Shown: positions 28,418 to 37,969, counted from the first letter of the stretch. The stretch is DNA of 64,000 bases from Pelagibacterium halotolerans B2 (GCF_000230555.1 NC_016078.1:3371001-3435000), one strand, 5' to 3'. The notes: generated from the letters alone by a model not told the origin. Made by a program: numbers and translations.

Positions 28418-29637
28418 GTGTTGCCGGCAAGCATATCCTCTTGATCGTCTCGGGCGGCATTGCCGCCTACAAGGCCATTACGCTGATCCGCCTGATCCAG
28501 AAAGCGGGCGGCACCGTGCAGGTGATCCTGACCGAAGGGGCAAAGCAGTTTGTCTCCCCCCTGACCATTTCCACGCTGTGCGGCCGGCCCGCCCTGTCCG
28601 ATCTTTTCGATCTGACCCGCGAGGCTGAAATCGGCCATATCGAGCTGTCCCGCTCCGCCGATCTGGTTGTCGTCGCCCCGGCCACCGCCCACATTCTGGC
28701 GCGCATGGCCAACGGGCTGGCCGACGATCTGGCCACAACGTGCCTTCTGGCCACCATCACCCCGGTGCTCGCCGCCCCGGCCATGAATGTGCGCATGTGG
28801 GAGGCCCCGTCCACCCGCCGCAACATCGAGACCCTGCGCCGCGACGGCATAGCGCTTGTCGGCCCCGAAGATGGCGACATGGCTTGCGGCGAATTCGGTA
28901 CGGGCCGCATGGCCGAGCCCGAAGACATCCTTGCCGCCATCACAGATCACTTCGCCCATGGAAAGGGGCCGCGCCCACTGGAGGGCCGGACAATAATCGT
29001 CACCTCCGGTCCCACGCGCGAACCGATCGATCCGGTGCGCTACATCTCCAACGCCTCCTCGGGTCGTCAGGGCACCGCCATTGCCGAAGCACTCGCATCG
29101 CACGGCGCCATCGTCAAATTCGTCACCGGTCCGGCCGAATTTGCAAAGCCCAGGGGCTGCGAAATCTTCCCCGTGGAAACCGCCGTCGAAATGGAAGGGG
29201 CAGTCATCGCCGCCCTGCCCGCCGACGCCGCGATTTTTACCGCTGCCGTCGCCGACTGGCGTATCGCCGCGCCGTCGGATGCCAAGCTCAAAAAGGACGT
29301 TTCAGGCACCGCGCCCGAACTCGATTTCGTTGCCAATCCCGACATTCTGGCGACAGTTTCCCATCTTCCGGCCGGCGAGCGTCCCGCCCTTGTCATCGGC
29401 TTTGCCGCCGAAACCGGAAATCTCGAAACCCACGCCCGCAACAAGCTGGCGCGCAAGGGATGCGACTGGCTCCTGGCCAATGACGTGAGCCCGGGCAGTG
29501 GTGTTTTCGGCGGCCCCGATACCCGCATCCTGTTTCTCGATGGCACGGCCACCGACGATTGGGGTCCGCAATCGAAAACCGCGGTGGCCGAGAAACTGGC
29601 CGACCGGATCGCGAAACACTTTGCCGCTGGTTCGTGA
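28414..29637 (+). CDS. coaBC: Bifunctional phosphopantothenoylcysteine decarboxylase/phosphopantothenate-cysteine ligase
   Basis: This 407-residue protein has two domains. N-terminal CoaC is an HFCD flavoprotein (IVSGGIAAYKAI, active-site region IGHIELSRSADLVVVAPATAH, AAPAMNVRMW and the substrate-recognition clamp around ACGEFGTGRMAEPEDI). C-terminal CoaB has SGPTREPIDPVRYISNASSGRQG and KLKK. It performs two steps from 4'-phosphopantothenate to coenzyme A. The GTG start at 28414 overlaps the ubiB stop; the residues that follow match the family N-terminus. Confidence 0.97.
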   Translation: MSVAGKHILLIVSGGIAAYKAITLIRLIQKAGGTVQVILTEGAKQFVSPLTISTLCGRPALSDLFDLTREAEIGHIELSRSADLVVVAPATAHILARMANGLADDLATTCLLATITPVLAAPAMNVRMWEAPSTRRNIETLRRDGIALVGPEDGDMACGEFGTGRMAEPEDILAAITDHFAHGKGPRPLEGRTIIVTSGPTREPIDPVRYISNASSGRQGTAIAEALASHGAIVKFVTGPAEFAKPRGCEIFPVETAVEMEGAVIAALPADAAIFTAAVADWRIAAPSDAKLKKDVSGTAPELDFVANPDILATVSHLPAGERPALVIGFAAETGNLETHARNKLARKGCDWLLANDVSPGSGVFGGPDTRILFLDGTATDDWGPQSKTAVAEKLADRIAKHFAAGS

Positions 29638-29640
29638 GCC

Positions 29641-29745
29641 CGGAGTGCTTCCAGAATAAGTGGACACCACTTATTCGGTTCGGAAGCACGACAAACCAAA
29701 GAGCAGAAGAATTTTTGCGATTCGAAGAAGCGCGGAAATGCTCTG
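29641..29745 (+). repeat. Palindromic element, copy 5 (GAATAAGTG stem subclass, eroded ends)
   Basis: This copy has the second stem type: GCTTCC-A-GAATAAGTG, loop, CACTTATTC-GGTTC-GGAAGC. The tail GATTCGAAGAAGCGCGGAAATGCTCT is shared with copies 1 and 9. Both terminal TAG motifs are eroded (GGAGTGC and GCTCTGA), and neither flanking gene uses it as a stop. Confidence 0.8.
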
Positions 29746-29811
29746 ACGTCTTGCAAAAGGCCGGCGATTCCGACCACAGTGCGCCAGAGTGTTGAGGAAG
29801 GGATGCACAAG

Positions 29812-30405
29812 ATGACCATGACCACATTGACCCGTCTGGCCGGAGCCGGCGGGCTGGCCCTGCTGCTCACCGCATGTATGGATGTCTCGATGACCGTCGA
29901 CGTTCAGAGCGAGACCGAGGCCGAGGCCACAATGGTGACCTCCATGGCGGCCGACATGGTCGAATTGATGAACGCCCAGGCCGAAGGTGGCGACGAGGAA
30001 TTCTGCGCCGAGGGCGAACTGATCGAAAACGCGGACATGATCGATTGCGTCGTTGTCCAGTCAGGTCCCTTCGACGAGCTCGATTTCGAGGCCGAGGATG
30101 GTCAGGGCCCGATGATCGAGGCCATCGGCGGCGGTCAGGTGCGCGTGACCTTCCCCACCGGCGATCTCGCCGAATCGCTCGACGAGAGCATGGGCGAAGA
30201 ACAGGACCCGCAGATGCAGGCCATGATAACCTCGATGTTCGAGGGCCATGCGATCACCATAACCGTCACCGGTGGCACTGTCGTTGACACCAATATGAAC
30301 ATTTCCGCCGACGGCATGACCGCAAACTACGAAATTCCGTTCGTCGATCTGTTTGCCGCCACCCTCGATATGCCCGGTGAACTCTACGCAGTGGTCCAGA
30401 AATAG
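29812..30405 (+). CDS. Lipoprotein with LppM-like domain
   Basis: This protein has about 197 residues. A signal peptide ends in the lipobox LLLTAC, so the mature protein is lipid-anchored at Cys. The start of the mature part (MDVSMTVDVQSETEAEATM) resembles the LppM/DUF3153 type of beta-rich lipoprotein domain; this is pattern recognition, not a search. It is very acidic (many Asp/Glu, few Lys/Arg). ATG 29812 is favoured over 29803 because AGGAAGG is ten bases upstream. It is followed by dut after three bases. Confidence 0.7.
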   Translation: MTMTTLTRLAGAGGLALLLTACMDVSMTVDVQSETEAEATMVTSMAADMVELMNAQAEGGDEEFCAEGELIENADMIDCVVVQSGPFDELDFEAEDGQGPMIEAIGGGQVRVTFPTGDLAESLDESMGEEQDPQMQAMITSMFEGHAITITVTGGTVVDTNMNISADGMTANYEIPFVDLFAATLDMPGELYAVVQK

Positions 30406-30408
30406 CCC

Positions 30409-30855
30409 ATGACGGTCGGCTTTAAATGGCTCGAGCATGGGCGGGGCCTGCCCCTGCCACAGCGCCAGAGCAAGGGAGCATCGGGGTACGATCTCGCCGC
30501 GGCGCTTGCCGATGGCGAAGCCCTCGTCATCGCCCCGGGCGCCTTCGCGCTTGTTCCATGCGGTTTCGCTCTGGCGCTGCCTGTCGGCTATGAGGCGCAG
30601 GTTCGACCGCGCTCTGGCCTTGCTGCCCGGCACGGTGTTACCGTGCTCAACGCGCCCGGCACGGTCGACGCCGATTACCGCGGGGAGGTCAAGGCAATCC
30701 TCGTCAACCACGGCGCCGCGCCGTTCGAAATCCGGCGCGGCGACAGGATCGCCCAGATGGTGGTCGCCGCTGTGCCCGATATTGCGCTTGTCGAAGTGGA
30801 CGAACTCGAGGAGACCGCACGTGGCACTGGTGGATTTGGCTCGACGGGGACCTAG
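30409..30855 (+). CDS. dut: dUTP pyrophosphatase
   Basis: This 148-residue trimeric dUTPase shows motif 1 (SGYDLAAAL), motif 2 ([11 protein letters not shown]), motif 3 ([19 protein letters not shown]), motif 4 (RGDRIAQMV) and the glycine-rich C-terminal arm (GTGGFGSTG). It hydrolyses dUTP to dUMP, limiting uracil in DNA. The stop TAG is the first three bases of a repeat element. Confidence 0.97.
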   Translation: MTVGFKWLEHGRGLPLPQRQSKGASGYDLAAALADGEALVIAPGAFALVPCGFALALPVGYEAQVRPRSGLAARHGVTVLNAPGTVDADYRGEVKAILVNHGAAPFEIRRGDRIAQMVVAAVPDIALVEVDELEETARGTGGFGSTGT

Positions 30856-30940
30856 AGCGTTTCCAGAAAAAACATGTCCTCGACCCCGATCGGGGATGCG
30901 AACCGCTTTTTCGGTTCGGAAGCGCGACCACTTAAAATGG
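30853..30940 (+). repeat. Palindromic element, copy 6 (dut stop at left end, DUF2259 start inside)
   Basis: It begins TAGAGCGTTTCCAG and carries the pairing half GCTTTTTCGGTTCGGAAGCGCGACCA. An extra palindrome (CGACCCCGATCGGGG) expands the loop. The left TAG is the dut stop codon, and the DUF2259 start codon (30896) is within the element. Confidence 0.75.
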
Positions 30941-31645
30941 CTTGGCCTTGCCCTGGTTTTCGGCGCGACGTTTCCGGCTCTGGCCGGTGACAGCGCCCAG
31001 TTCGACGCCATAGGCTATTCCCAAGACGGGCGCTATTTCGCTTTCGAGCAATTCGGCATTCAGGATGGCTCGGGCTTTGCCTATGCGGAAATCTTCCTGA
31101 TCGACCTTTCGACCGACAGTTTCGTGGGCGGTGCGCCCTTCGAGACGCGCATCGAGACCGAAATGACCCCGGTCGCCGAGGCCCGTGCCCAGGCATATGC
31201 CGAGGCTGCCGAAGCGCTGTCCGAATTTGAGATCGTCCGCCCCGCCCTTCCCATTGCCCTGCGTGGCGATGGCGAATTGGGCGATGATGGCCTGTCGATT
31301 TCCTACGGCATTCCCAGCTATGGCCTTGCCGAAATCTCGGGCGAATACGCACTCAACCTTGAGATCTTCAAGGCTCCGTCAAACCAGGATTGCGATTTCT
31401 TCGAAGGCAGCCCGATGGGCGTTGCCGTGATGCGCCAGACCGAGGGCATCACAGAGGAGATCTACCGCGACACAAGCGTCCCTGCCTCGCGCCACTGCGT
31501 CATCACCTACAAATTTTACGGGATCTTCAACCCGTTCGATGCCTGGGACAATTCATCGTCCGTCGCCGTCCTTTCGGTCTGGTCGCACGGCTTTGAAGGT
31601 CCCGACCGGCGCTTTATCGCCCTGCCGGTTGGAGATGGCGAATAG
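30896..31645 (+). CDS. DUF2259 family secreted protein
   Basis: This 249-residue protein is mostly periplasmic. The N-terminus MRTAFSVRKRDHLKWLGLALV, then FGATFPALAGD, is a good Sec signal peptide. The body (FDAIGYSQDGRYFAFEQFGIQDGSGFAYAEIFLID) is the typical opening of DUF2259 predicted secreted proteins. Two Cys (NQDCDFF and SRHCVIT) could form a disulfide. The chosen ATG and the basic n-region come from repeat copy 6. A weak GGGG lies before it. The stop abuts the next gene's GTG. Confidence 0.75.
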   Translation: MRTAFSVRKRDHLKWLGLALVFGATFPALAGDSAQFDAIGYSQDGRYFAFEQFGIQDGSGFAYAEIFLIDLSTDSFVGGAPFETRIETEMTPVAEARAQAYAEAAEALSEFEIVRPALPIALRGDGELGDDGLSISYGIPSYGLAEISGEYALNLEIFKAPSNQDCDFFEGSPMGVAVMRQTEGITEEIYRDTSVPASRHCVITYKFYGIFNPFDAWDNSSSVAVLSVWSHGFEGPDRRFIALPVGDGE

Positions 31646-32386
31646 GTGGCGCTCACCCCCGCCCAGTCGGCCCGCTACGCCCGCCATATCGTGCTCAAGG
31701 ATATGGGGGGCGCCGGCCAGCAGCGGCTCAGTGCGGCGCATGTGGCGATTGTCGGCGCCGGCGGGCTGGGCGTACCTGTGATCGCTTACCTCGCCGGAGC
31801 CGGGATCGGCAGGCTCACCATCATCGATCCCGATAGTGTGTCGCTCTCCAATCTTTCCCGGCAGGTGATCTATTCGGACGCCGATCTGGACACGCCCAAA
31901 GCCCAGGCGGCCGCCCGGTTCGCTGCACGGCTCAATCCTGAGATCGCGCCATCGGCCCGGGTTGAGAGCGTCACATCCGACAATGCGGGAACGCTGCTGG
32001 CCGGCGCCGATCTGGTTGTGGAAGGCACCGACAATTTCGCTGCCAAACGCGCGGTGGCCAAAGTCTGTGCGGACCTCGAAATCCCGCTCGTCACCGGCGC
32101 CCTTGGTCCCTTCGACGGCTCGATCACCGTCCTTGCGCCGTTCCTTAAGCGCGAAGACGGTAGCCATTGGCCCGATTTCGCTGCCCTCTATCCCGTCGAT
32201 CCAACCCCCGAGGATAGCCCGCCCTGCGAGCTTGTCGGTGTTCTCAACGTTCTCCCCGGAATCGTGGGCAGCATGATGGCCAACGAGGCCATCAAATACC
32301 TCGCCGGCTTCGGCGAACCGCTTCTGGGAAAGCTATTGATCTACTCCGCCCGCACCGGCGAGAGCCGGATCATGAGCTACAGATAG
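31646..32386 (+). CDS. moeB: MoeB/ThiF/HesA-family adenylyltransferase
   Basis: This 246-residue E1-like enzyme has ATP-binding GAGGLGVPVIAYLAGAG, the acidic/Arg segment IDPDSVSLSNLSRQ, EGTDNFAAKRAV, and the catalytic-region cysteine in PPCELVGVLNVLPG. The four zinc cysteines of E. coli MoeB (two CxxC pairs) are absent; only two cysteines exist. No rhodanese domain is present. The substrate is probably MoaD or ThiS, but the missing zinc site makes the assignment to MoeB tentative. The GTG start is immediately after the DUF2259 stop. Confidence 0.75.
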   Translation: MALTPAQSARYARHIVLKDMGGAGQQRLSAAHVAIVGAGGLGVPVIAYLAGAGIGRLTIIDPDSVSLSNLSRQVIYSDADLDTPKAQAAARFAARLNPEIAPSARVESVTSDNAGTLLAGADLVVEGTDNFAAKRAVAKVCADLEIPLVTGALGPFDGSITVLAPFLKREDGSHWPDFAALYPVDPTPEDSPPCELVGVLNVLPGIVGSMMANEAIKYLAGFGEPLLGKLLIYSARTGESRIMSYR

Positions 32387-32537
32387 CGGGCTGCCGTTTT
32401 ACCATCGCGCGATTGCCACCGCGGACGAGTGCAGCGAGGACCTCGGCGACCGTTCGCCGCCCCGCCGGAGGGCCAGCGAATGTCATAGGGCGGTTTTAGC
32501 CCGTCATGACTTTCGCGGTGCGGCCCGTGAGGCAGAA

Positions 32538-33764
32538 TCAAGCCTCAGGATGCTTGAACACCAGCGTTGCGTTGGTTCCGCCAAACCCGAAACTGTTTGA
32601 CAGCACGACGCCCAGATCCACATTGTCGCGGCGCTGGCGCAGGATCGGCATGTCGGCGAAATCGGGATCGAGGGTTTCGATATTGGCGCTCTCGCAGATA
32701 AAGCGGTTCTGCATCATGAGCAGCGAATAAATGCACTCCTGCACGCCCGTCGCACCCAGCGAATGCCCGGTCAGCGACTTGGTGGCCGACAGCGGTGGAC
32801 ACTTGTCCTCATTGCCGAAGACTTCGCGCAGCGCCTCGATTTCCTTGCGGTCACCCACGGGGGTCGAAGTGGCGTGCGGGTTGATATAGTCGATGGGCGC
32901 CTTGACCGTTTCGAGCGCCATGCGCATGCAGCGTACCGCGCCCTCGCCCGAAGGGGCCACCATGTCGTAGCCGTCCGAGGTCGCGCCATAGCCGATCAAC
33001 TCGGCAATGATATTGGCGCCGCGCGCCTTGGCGTGTTCGTATTCCTCGAGCACCAGAACCCCGGCGCCCCCTGCAATCACGAACCCGTCGCGATTGGCGT
33101 CGTAGGCGCGCGATGCCTTTTCCGGCGTGTCGTTGAAGTCCGAGCTCATGGCGCCCATGGCGTCGAACAGGTTCGACATCGACCAATCGAGATCCTCGTG
33201 GCCGCCGGCAAAAACGATATCCTGCTTGCCCAACTGGATCTGTTCATACGCATTGCCGATGCAATGCTTGGACGTCGCGCAGGCAGAAGAGATCGAATAA
33301 TTGACCCCCAGAATGCCATAGGCGGTGGCCAGCGTCGCCGAGGCGGTCGAGCTCATGGCTTTGGGCACGGCGAGCGGACCGATGCGCTTGGGGCTCTTTT
33401 TTTCCCGCGTGATGTCGGCGGCCTCGACAACGGCGCGCGTCGAAGGCCCGCCCGATCCCATCACGATACCCGTGCGCGGGTTCTTGACGTCTTTTTCCTC
33501 GAGCCCGGCCATCTCGATGGCCTGCTGCATGGCGATATAGTTCCAGGCAGCACCCTTGGCCATAAAGCGCGTGGTGCGCCGATCGAGCACTTCGAACGGA
33601 TCGAGCGTGGGTTCGCCATGCACCTGGCAGCGAAAGCCCAGATCGACATAATCCTGCGCCCGGGAAATCCCCGGGCGCGCGTTTTTAAGGCTGTCGAGCA
33701 CCTCGTCGAGAGTGTTTCCGATCGAGGAGACGATCCCCATGCCGGTGACCACAACGCGCTTCAT
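32538..33764 (-). CDS. fabB: Beta-ketoacyl-ACP synthase I
   Basis: This 408-residue condensing enzyme has catalytic Cys in [13 protein letters not shown] and His residues in [11 protein letters not shown] and [11 protein letters not shown] (Cys-His-His, FabB/F type). The N-terminus [18 protein letters not shown] is typical of FabB. With FabA it is required for unsaturated fatty acid synthesis. It lies 45 bp downstream of fabA on the same strand. Confidence 0.96.
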   Translation of the reverse strand: MKRVVVTGMGIVSSIGNTLDEVLDSLKNARPGISRAQDYVDLGFRCQVHGEPTLDPFEVLDRRTTRFMAKGAAWNYIAMQQAIEMAGLEEKDVKNPRTGIVMGSGGPSTRAVVEAADITREKKSPKRIGPLAVPKAMSSTASATLATAYGILGVNYSISSACATSKHCIGNAYEQIQLGKQDIVFAGGHEDLDWSMSNLFDAMGAMSSDFNDTPEKASRAYDANRDGFVIAGGAGVLVLEEYEHAKARGANIIAELIGYGATSDGYDMVAPSGEGAVRCMRMALETVKAPIDYINPHATSTPVGDRKEIEALREVFGNEDKCPPLSATKSLTGHSLGATGVQECIYSLLMMQNRFICESANIETLDPDFADMPILRQRRDNVDLGVVLSNSFGFGGTNATLVFKHPEA

Positions 33765-33809
33765 TTATGCCCCTTGGTCTTTCTTGTCAGACGGAATTCG
33801 GCCCGAAAC

Positions 33810-34325
33810 TTACAGGGCGCCCATGTCCGTAAAAAGGCCGACCCGCAGATCCTTGGCCTCATATATGGTTTTTCCGTCGGCTTTCACATAGCCGTCGGCA
33901 ATTCCGAGCGTCAGTTTCGAGCGCATCACGCGCTTGATGTCGATACCGTACTCGACCAGTTTGACATCGTTTGTAACCTGGCCGGTGAACTTGATCTCTC
34001 CCGCCAACGCGCGGCCCCGCCCGGGCGATCCGCCCCAGCCGAGAAAAAATCCGGTCATTTGCCAGAGCGCATCGAGCCCCAGACAGCCCGGCATCACCGG
34101 GTCGCCGTGGAAATGGCAGGCAAAGAACCAAAGATCGGGAGAGACATCGAGTTCGGCCCGCACCTGTCCCTTGCCATGAGGCCCGCCATCGTCGTCGATC
34201 CGCGTGATACGGTCGAACATGAGCATCGGCGGAAGCGGCAATTGCGCATTTCCCGGTCCAAAAAGCTCACCGCGCCCACAGGCCAGCAACTGGTCGTAAT
34301 CGTAAGAATGGGCGCGTTCTGCCAT
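33810..34325 (-). CDS. fabA: 3-hydroxydecanoyl-ACP dehydratase/isomerase
   Basis: This 171-residue hot-dog enzyme has catalytic His in [14 protein letters not shown] and Asp in [10 protein letters not shown]. It dehydrates 3-hydroxydecanoyl-ACP and isomerises the trans-2 product to cis-3, the branch to unsaturated fatty acids. It forms the canonical pair with fabB. Upstream it now abuts rpoN; in other Hyphomicrobiales irr is typically the neighbour. Confidence 0.97.
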   Translation of the reverse strand: MAERAHSYDYDQLLACGRGELFGPGNAQLPLPPMLMFDRITRIDDDGGPHGKGQVRAELDVSPDLWFFACHFHGDPVMPGCLGLDALWQMTGFFLGWGGSPGRGRALAGEIKFTGQVTNDVKLVEYGIDIKRVMRSKLTLGIADGYVKADGKTIYEAKDLRVGLFTDMGAL

Positions 34326-34406
34326 GGACTCCCCGCAAATCTGGAAAAAACTGTGTAGAGGGCAATCGCTAGGAGGGTCAATAGACCATTTGCCCGAGGC
34401 GGGGGT

Positions 34407-35906
34407 TTACGCCATCTGCGCTTTCTTCTGCCGGCGCCGGATCACCGAGGAGGCAATGCCCATGCCCTCGCGGTATTTGGCGACCGTCCTGCGGGCCACG
34501 TCGATTCCCTGCTCACGCTTGAGCACCTCGGCAATGGTGTCGTCCGAAAGGATCGCATCGGGCTTTTCCGCCTCGATCAACTGGCGGATGCGGTGGCGCA
34601 CGGCCTCGGCCGAATGGTCGTCGCCGCCTGACGAAGAATTGAGGGCGGTGGTGAAGAAATATTTCATCTCGAACAGCCCGCGCGGCGTCGCGATATATTT
34701 GTTGGCCGTCACCCGCGACACCGTCGATTCGTGCATTTCGATCTCGGTTGCCACGGTCTTGAGCGTCATGGGCCGCAAATGGGAAATCCCGCGCCGCAGG
34801 AACCCGTCCTGCTGCTTGACGATCTCTGTTGCCACTTTCAGGATCGTCTGGGCCCGCTGGTCGAGGCTTTTGGTCAGCCAGTTGGCCGTGTTGAGACAAT
34901 CGACGAGGAAGGTCTTTTCCTCCGCGTCGCGGGTTTTCTTGGAAATCGAGGCGTAATAGACCCGGTTGACCAGAACCCGAGGCAGGACCTCGGAATTGAG
35001 CTCGACCTGCCACCCCCCGTCATTGCCGCGCTTGACGAACACATCGGGCACCACCGATTGCACCGGCGAAAAATCGAACGCTCGGCCTGGGCGCGGATCG
35101 AGCTCGCGCAACTCGGCCAGCATGTCGAGGATGTCCTCGCGATCCGCCCCGATTTTCCTGCCCAGCAGCGCCAGATCGTGGCCGGCCACCAGGTCGAGAT
35201 GGGCGAGCAGCCCGGCCATCATGGGGTCAAGCCTGTCCTTTTCGGCGAGCTGGATCGCCAGGCATTCGGCAAGCGAGCGCGCGAAAACGCCAAGGGGCTC
35301 GCAACCCTGCACCTTGCCCAGAACGGCTTCGACCGTCTCGGGGCTGGTGCCGAGCTGTTCGGCGATCTGGCCGGTCTCGGCCATCAGATAGCCGCGCTCG
35401 TCGAGATTGTCGACGAGGCTGCGCGCGATCAGCCGCTCGGCGGGATCTTTCACGATCAGATTGACCTGTTCGGCCAGATGGTCGGCCAGCGAGATCTGGG
35501 CGGAAACATACTGGTCGATATCGGGCGCTTCGCCCCCCAGCACGCCACCCTTGCCCTCGGGCCAGGAACTCGACTGGCTGAGCGAATCCTGCCCCGACTG
35601 CTCGGGGAAGACATTGGAAACGTCGGTATCGAGACTGTCCGCGATGGTCGTCGCGCTGCCTAGATGGCCGGAATGATCGACCACGTCGCGATAGGGGTCG
35701 ATTTCCTCGGCCCGCTCACGCTCCATTGGCGTATCGCCATCGGGGGCGTCGGGGCTTTCCAGAAGGGGGTTGCGCAGCAGTTCGGCGTCAACGAACGCAC
35801 TGAGTTCCATGTGGCTGAGCTGCAAAAGCCGGATCGACGCCATCAATTGCGGCGTCAACGTCAATGTCTGGGTTTGCCGGACATCCAGCCGTGGCGAAAG
35901 CGCCAT
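34407..35906 (-). CDS. rpoN: RNA polymerase sigma-54 factor
   Basis: This 499-residue protein has N-terminal region I rich in Gln/Leu (RQTQTLTLTPQLMASIRLLQL) that contacts activators, the core-binding domain, and the C-terminal RpoN box ARRTVAKYRE, which recognises the -24 element. A GGGAG ribosome site nine bases before ATG 35906 supports MALSPRLD; a TTG ten codons upstream is less likely. It is downstream of lptB as usual, but hpf and ptsN do not follow; they are at 55-56 kb. Confidence 0.96.
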   Translation of the reverse strand: MALSPRLDVRQTQTLTLTPQLMASIRLLQLSHMELSAFVDAELLRNPLLESPDAPDGDTPMERERAEEIDPYRDVVDHSGHLGSATTIADSLDTDVSNVFPEQSGQDSLSQSSSWPEGKGGVLGGEAPDIDQYVSAQISLADHLAEQVNLIVKDPAERLIARSLVDNLDERGYLMAETGQIAEQLGTSPETVEAVLGKVQGCEPLGVFARSLAECLAIQLAEKDRLDPMMAGLLAHLDLVAGHDLALLGRKIGADREDILDMLAELRELDPRPGRAFDFSPVQSVVPDVFVKRGNDGGWQVELNSEVLPRVLVNRVYYASISKKTRDAEEKTFLVDCLNTANWLTKSLDQRAQTILKVATEIVKQQDGFLRRGISHLRPMTLKTVATEIEMHESTVSRVTANKYIATPRGLFEMKYFFTTALNSSSGGDDHSAEAVRHRIRQLIEAEKPDAILSDDTIAEVLKREQGIDVARRTVAKYREGMGIASSVIRRRQKKAQMA

Positions 35907-36055
35907 GCCTAAAGAGCTCCCACTCGATTCCCCCAAGGTCGCAGCATCCCACGCGCATACGACGAGGCGAACCTAGCGTCTTTGCGATAGCCCTTCAAGG
36001 CGCGCCATACAATTTTCGTGCCAGTTGCGACCAAAGGCGCGCATCTTTGCTTTTG

Positions 36056-36796
36056 CTAGAGCTTGAAGCTTTCGCCCAGATAGACCCGCCGTGCGTCGGG
36101 ATCGGCCATTATCGTTTCGGGCCGGCCCTGGATCATCACCTTGCCCCCATGGATAAGATAGGCCCGATCCACCAGCCCGAAGGTTTCGCGCACCTGATGG
36201 TCGGTGATCAGAACCCCGATGCCGCGTTGGGTGAGTTGGCGCACCAGCCCCTGGATATCGGCCACCGCGATGGGATCGACCCCGGCAAACGGCTCGTCGA
36301 GCAGCATGAATTTGGGGTCCGCCGCCAGCGCGCGGGCGATTTCCACTCGCCGCCGCTCCCCGCCTGAAAGCGCCAGCGCATCGGCATCGCGCAGATGGGA
36401 AACCGAGAACTCGTCGAGCAATTCGTCGAGCCGTGCATAGCGTTCCTTCTTGTCCTTGATGTGCCCTTCGAGCACGGCCAGCACATTGTCCTTGACCGAG
36501 AGCCCGCGAAAGATCGAGGCTTCCTGGGGCAGATAGCCGATGCCCAGCCGCCCGCGCTGATAGAGCGGCAAATGGGTGATCGAGAGCCCGTCGAGCAGCA
36601 CCTCGCCGCCATCGGGCCGCACCAGCCCCATGATCATCGTGAAAACCGTGGTCTTGCCCGCCCCGTTGGGCCCGAGCAGGCCCACCGCCTCGCCGCGTCG
36701 CACCGCGATCGAGACGTCGCGCACCACCGCGCGCTTTTTGAAACTCTTGGCAAGACCGTGGGCGACGAGCCAGCCGGTCTGGTCGATACCGGCCAT
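36056..36796 (-). CDS. lptB: LPS export ABC transporter ATPase
   Basis: This 246-residue ABC ATPase has Walker A GPNGAGKTT, signature LSGGERRRVE, Walker B FMLLDEPFAGVDP and H-loop ITDHQVRET. It powers LPS extraction by LptFG. Its start overlaps the lptA stop (ATGA). Confidence 0.97.
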   Translation of the reverse strand: MAGIDQTGWLVAHGLAKSFKKRAVVRDVSIAVRRGEAVGLLGPNGAGKTTVFTMIMGLVRPDGGEVLLDGLSITHLPLYQRGRLGIGYLPQEASIFRGLSVKDNVLAVLEGHIKDKKERYARLDELLDEFSVSHLRDADALALSGGERRRVEIARALAADPKFMLLDEPFAGVDPIAVADIQGLVRQLTQRGIGVLITDHQVRETFGLVDRAYLIHGGKVMIQGRPETIMADPDARRVYLGESFKL

Positions 36797-37308
36797 CAGC
36801 CCCCCGGCGTAAAGGTGCTGGTGACGCGTCCGCCGCCGCCCGCAGAACTGAACGAAGATGTGCCGGCCCGTGTATCGATCACCAGCCGGTCGGCATTGAC
36901 CGTGCCGCTGGCATTGACCACCACAACCGAGCCGGTAAAAATCAGAACCCTGTCGCCGAAATCATAATCGGCGGCATCGGCCTCCACGGTCTGGTCGTCG
37001 AATGCCATATTGACCCGTCCGCCCGATGCGGAAAAGCTTTCGAGGTCCGAGGGCCCGCCCTCTCCATATCGGGTTTCCACCTCCGGCGCCTCGAGGCGCA
37101 TCGTGCCCTGGGTGATCACCACATTGCCGCTAAACAGCGCCGTGTTTTCATTTTCGAGCACTTCGAGCGAATCGGCGGTCACGTTGACCTGTTCGTCGGC
37201 CTCGGCGGCCAGTCCGCCGAACCCGGCAGGGTCGCTGGCCGTGCTCTGGCCGAAGGCCGGTCCGGCAAGAAGGGCGAAACAGGCGATCGCCAGGCTAAAG
37301 CGCGTCAT
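36796..37308 (-). CDS. lptA: LPS transport periplasmic protein LptA
   Basis: The protein has 170 residues. A signal peptide (MTRFSLAIACFALLAGPAFG) is followed by a LptA/OstA beta-jellyroll with VTADSLEVLENENTALFSGNV and FTGSVVVVNASGTVNADRLVID. It bridges the periplasm between LptC and LptD. The start overlaps the end of lptC by 14 bases. It is part of the rnd-lptC-lptA-lptB-rpoN series. Confidence 0.93.
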   Translation of the reverse strand: MTRFSLAIACFALLAGPAFGQSTASDPAGFGGLAAEADEQVNVTADSLEVLENENTALFSGNVVITQGTMRLEAPEVETRYGEGGPSDLESFSASGGRVNMAFDDQTVEADAADYDFGDRVLIFTGSVVVVNASGTVNADRLVIDTRAGTSSFSSAGGGGRVTSTFTPGG

Positions 37309-37969
37309 TGTCCGTCTCCTGGGCAAAAGGGTCCCGCGCCTCTCCCGCGTCGCGCTGGGGCACCATGTCGAGATTGACGCCGGTAAACTGCCAGCGCGCT
37401 GCGTCCAGATCATGTTCCATCGTATCGGCATAAAGTTGCGCGCCGGTGTCGAAAGCAAAGCGCACCGGGCCGTCCGAAGCCAGGACCTGGGCCGGCCAGT
37501 CCACTTCGACCCCAGCCAGAACCCCCCGAGCGCCGGTTGAATCGGAAACCGCCACGTCTTCGTTGGATACCAGATATTCGGTGCTCATTGTCCACTCGGC
37601 CGAGGCGAATTCGATATGGGCCGAATACCCCGAATCATCGGCGATATCGACGGTCAGATCGTAAAGATCGGCCGTATCGAGATTGCCCACCCGCGATTCC
37701 GCCCGCGCCGCCTCCAGCGCGTAGTTCGAGCCGGTCGCCGTGCGACCTTCAAAACGTGGCCCCTCGATAACCAGCGTATCGTTTTCCAGCCTGATGCCCT
37801 CGATCGGCACGATATCGCCCGTCATGCTGGCGGCAATCTGAAACGCCGGTACCGCAAGAATCAGCATCCCCGCGGCAGGAACCATCCAGCGCAACGCCGC
37901 GATCCGCCGGTTGTGCCGGGCAAATCGCAGATAGGTCTCGTGTCGGACGCTGGCCGAGGGCGCGATCAT
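37295..37969 (-). CDS. lptC: LPS export protein LptC
   Basis: This 224-residue bitopic protein has one membrane helix at about residues 25-48 (ALRWMVPAAGMLILAVPAF) and a periplasmic LptC jellyroll (IEGPRFEGRTATGSNYALEA). It receives LPS from LptB2FG and passes it to LptA. It is identified mainly by position and weak family resemblance, as usual for alphaproteobacterial LptC. Confidence 0.88.
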   Translation of the reverse strand: MIAPSASVRHETYLRFARHNRRIAALRWMVPAAGMLILAVPAFQIAASMTGDIVPIEGIRLENDTLVIEGPRFEGRTATGSNYALEAARAESRVGNLDTADLYDLTVDIADDSGYSAHIEFASAEWTMSTEYLVSNEDVAVSDSTGARGVLAGVEVDWPAQVLASDGPVRFAFDTGAQLYADTMEHDLDAARWQFTGVNLDMVPQRDAGEARDPFAQETDNDAL

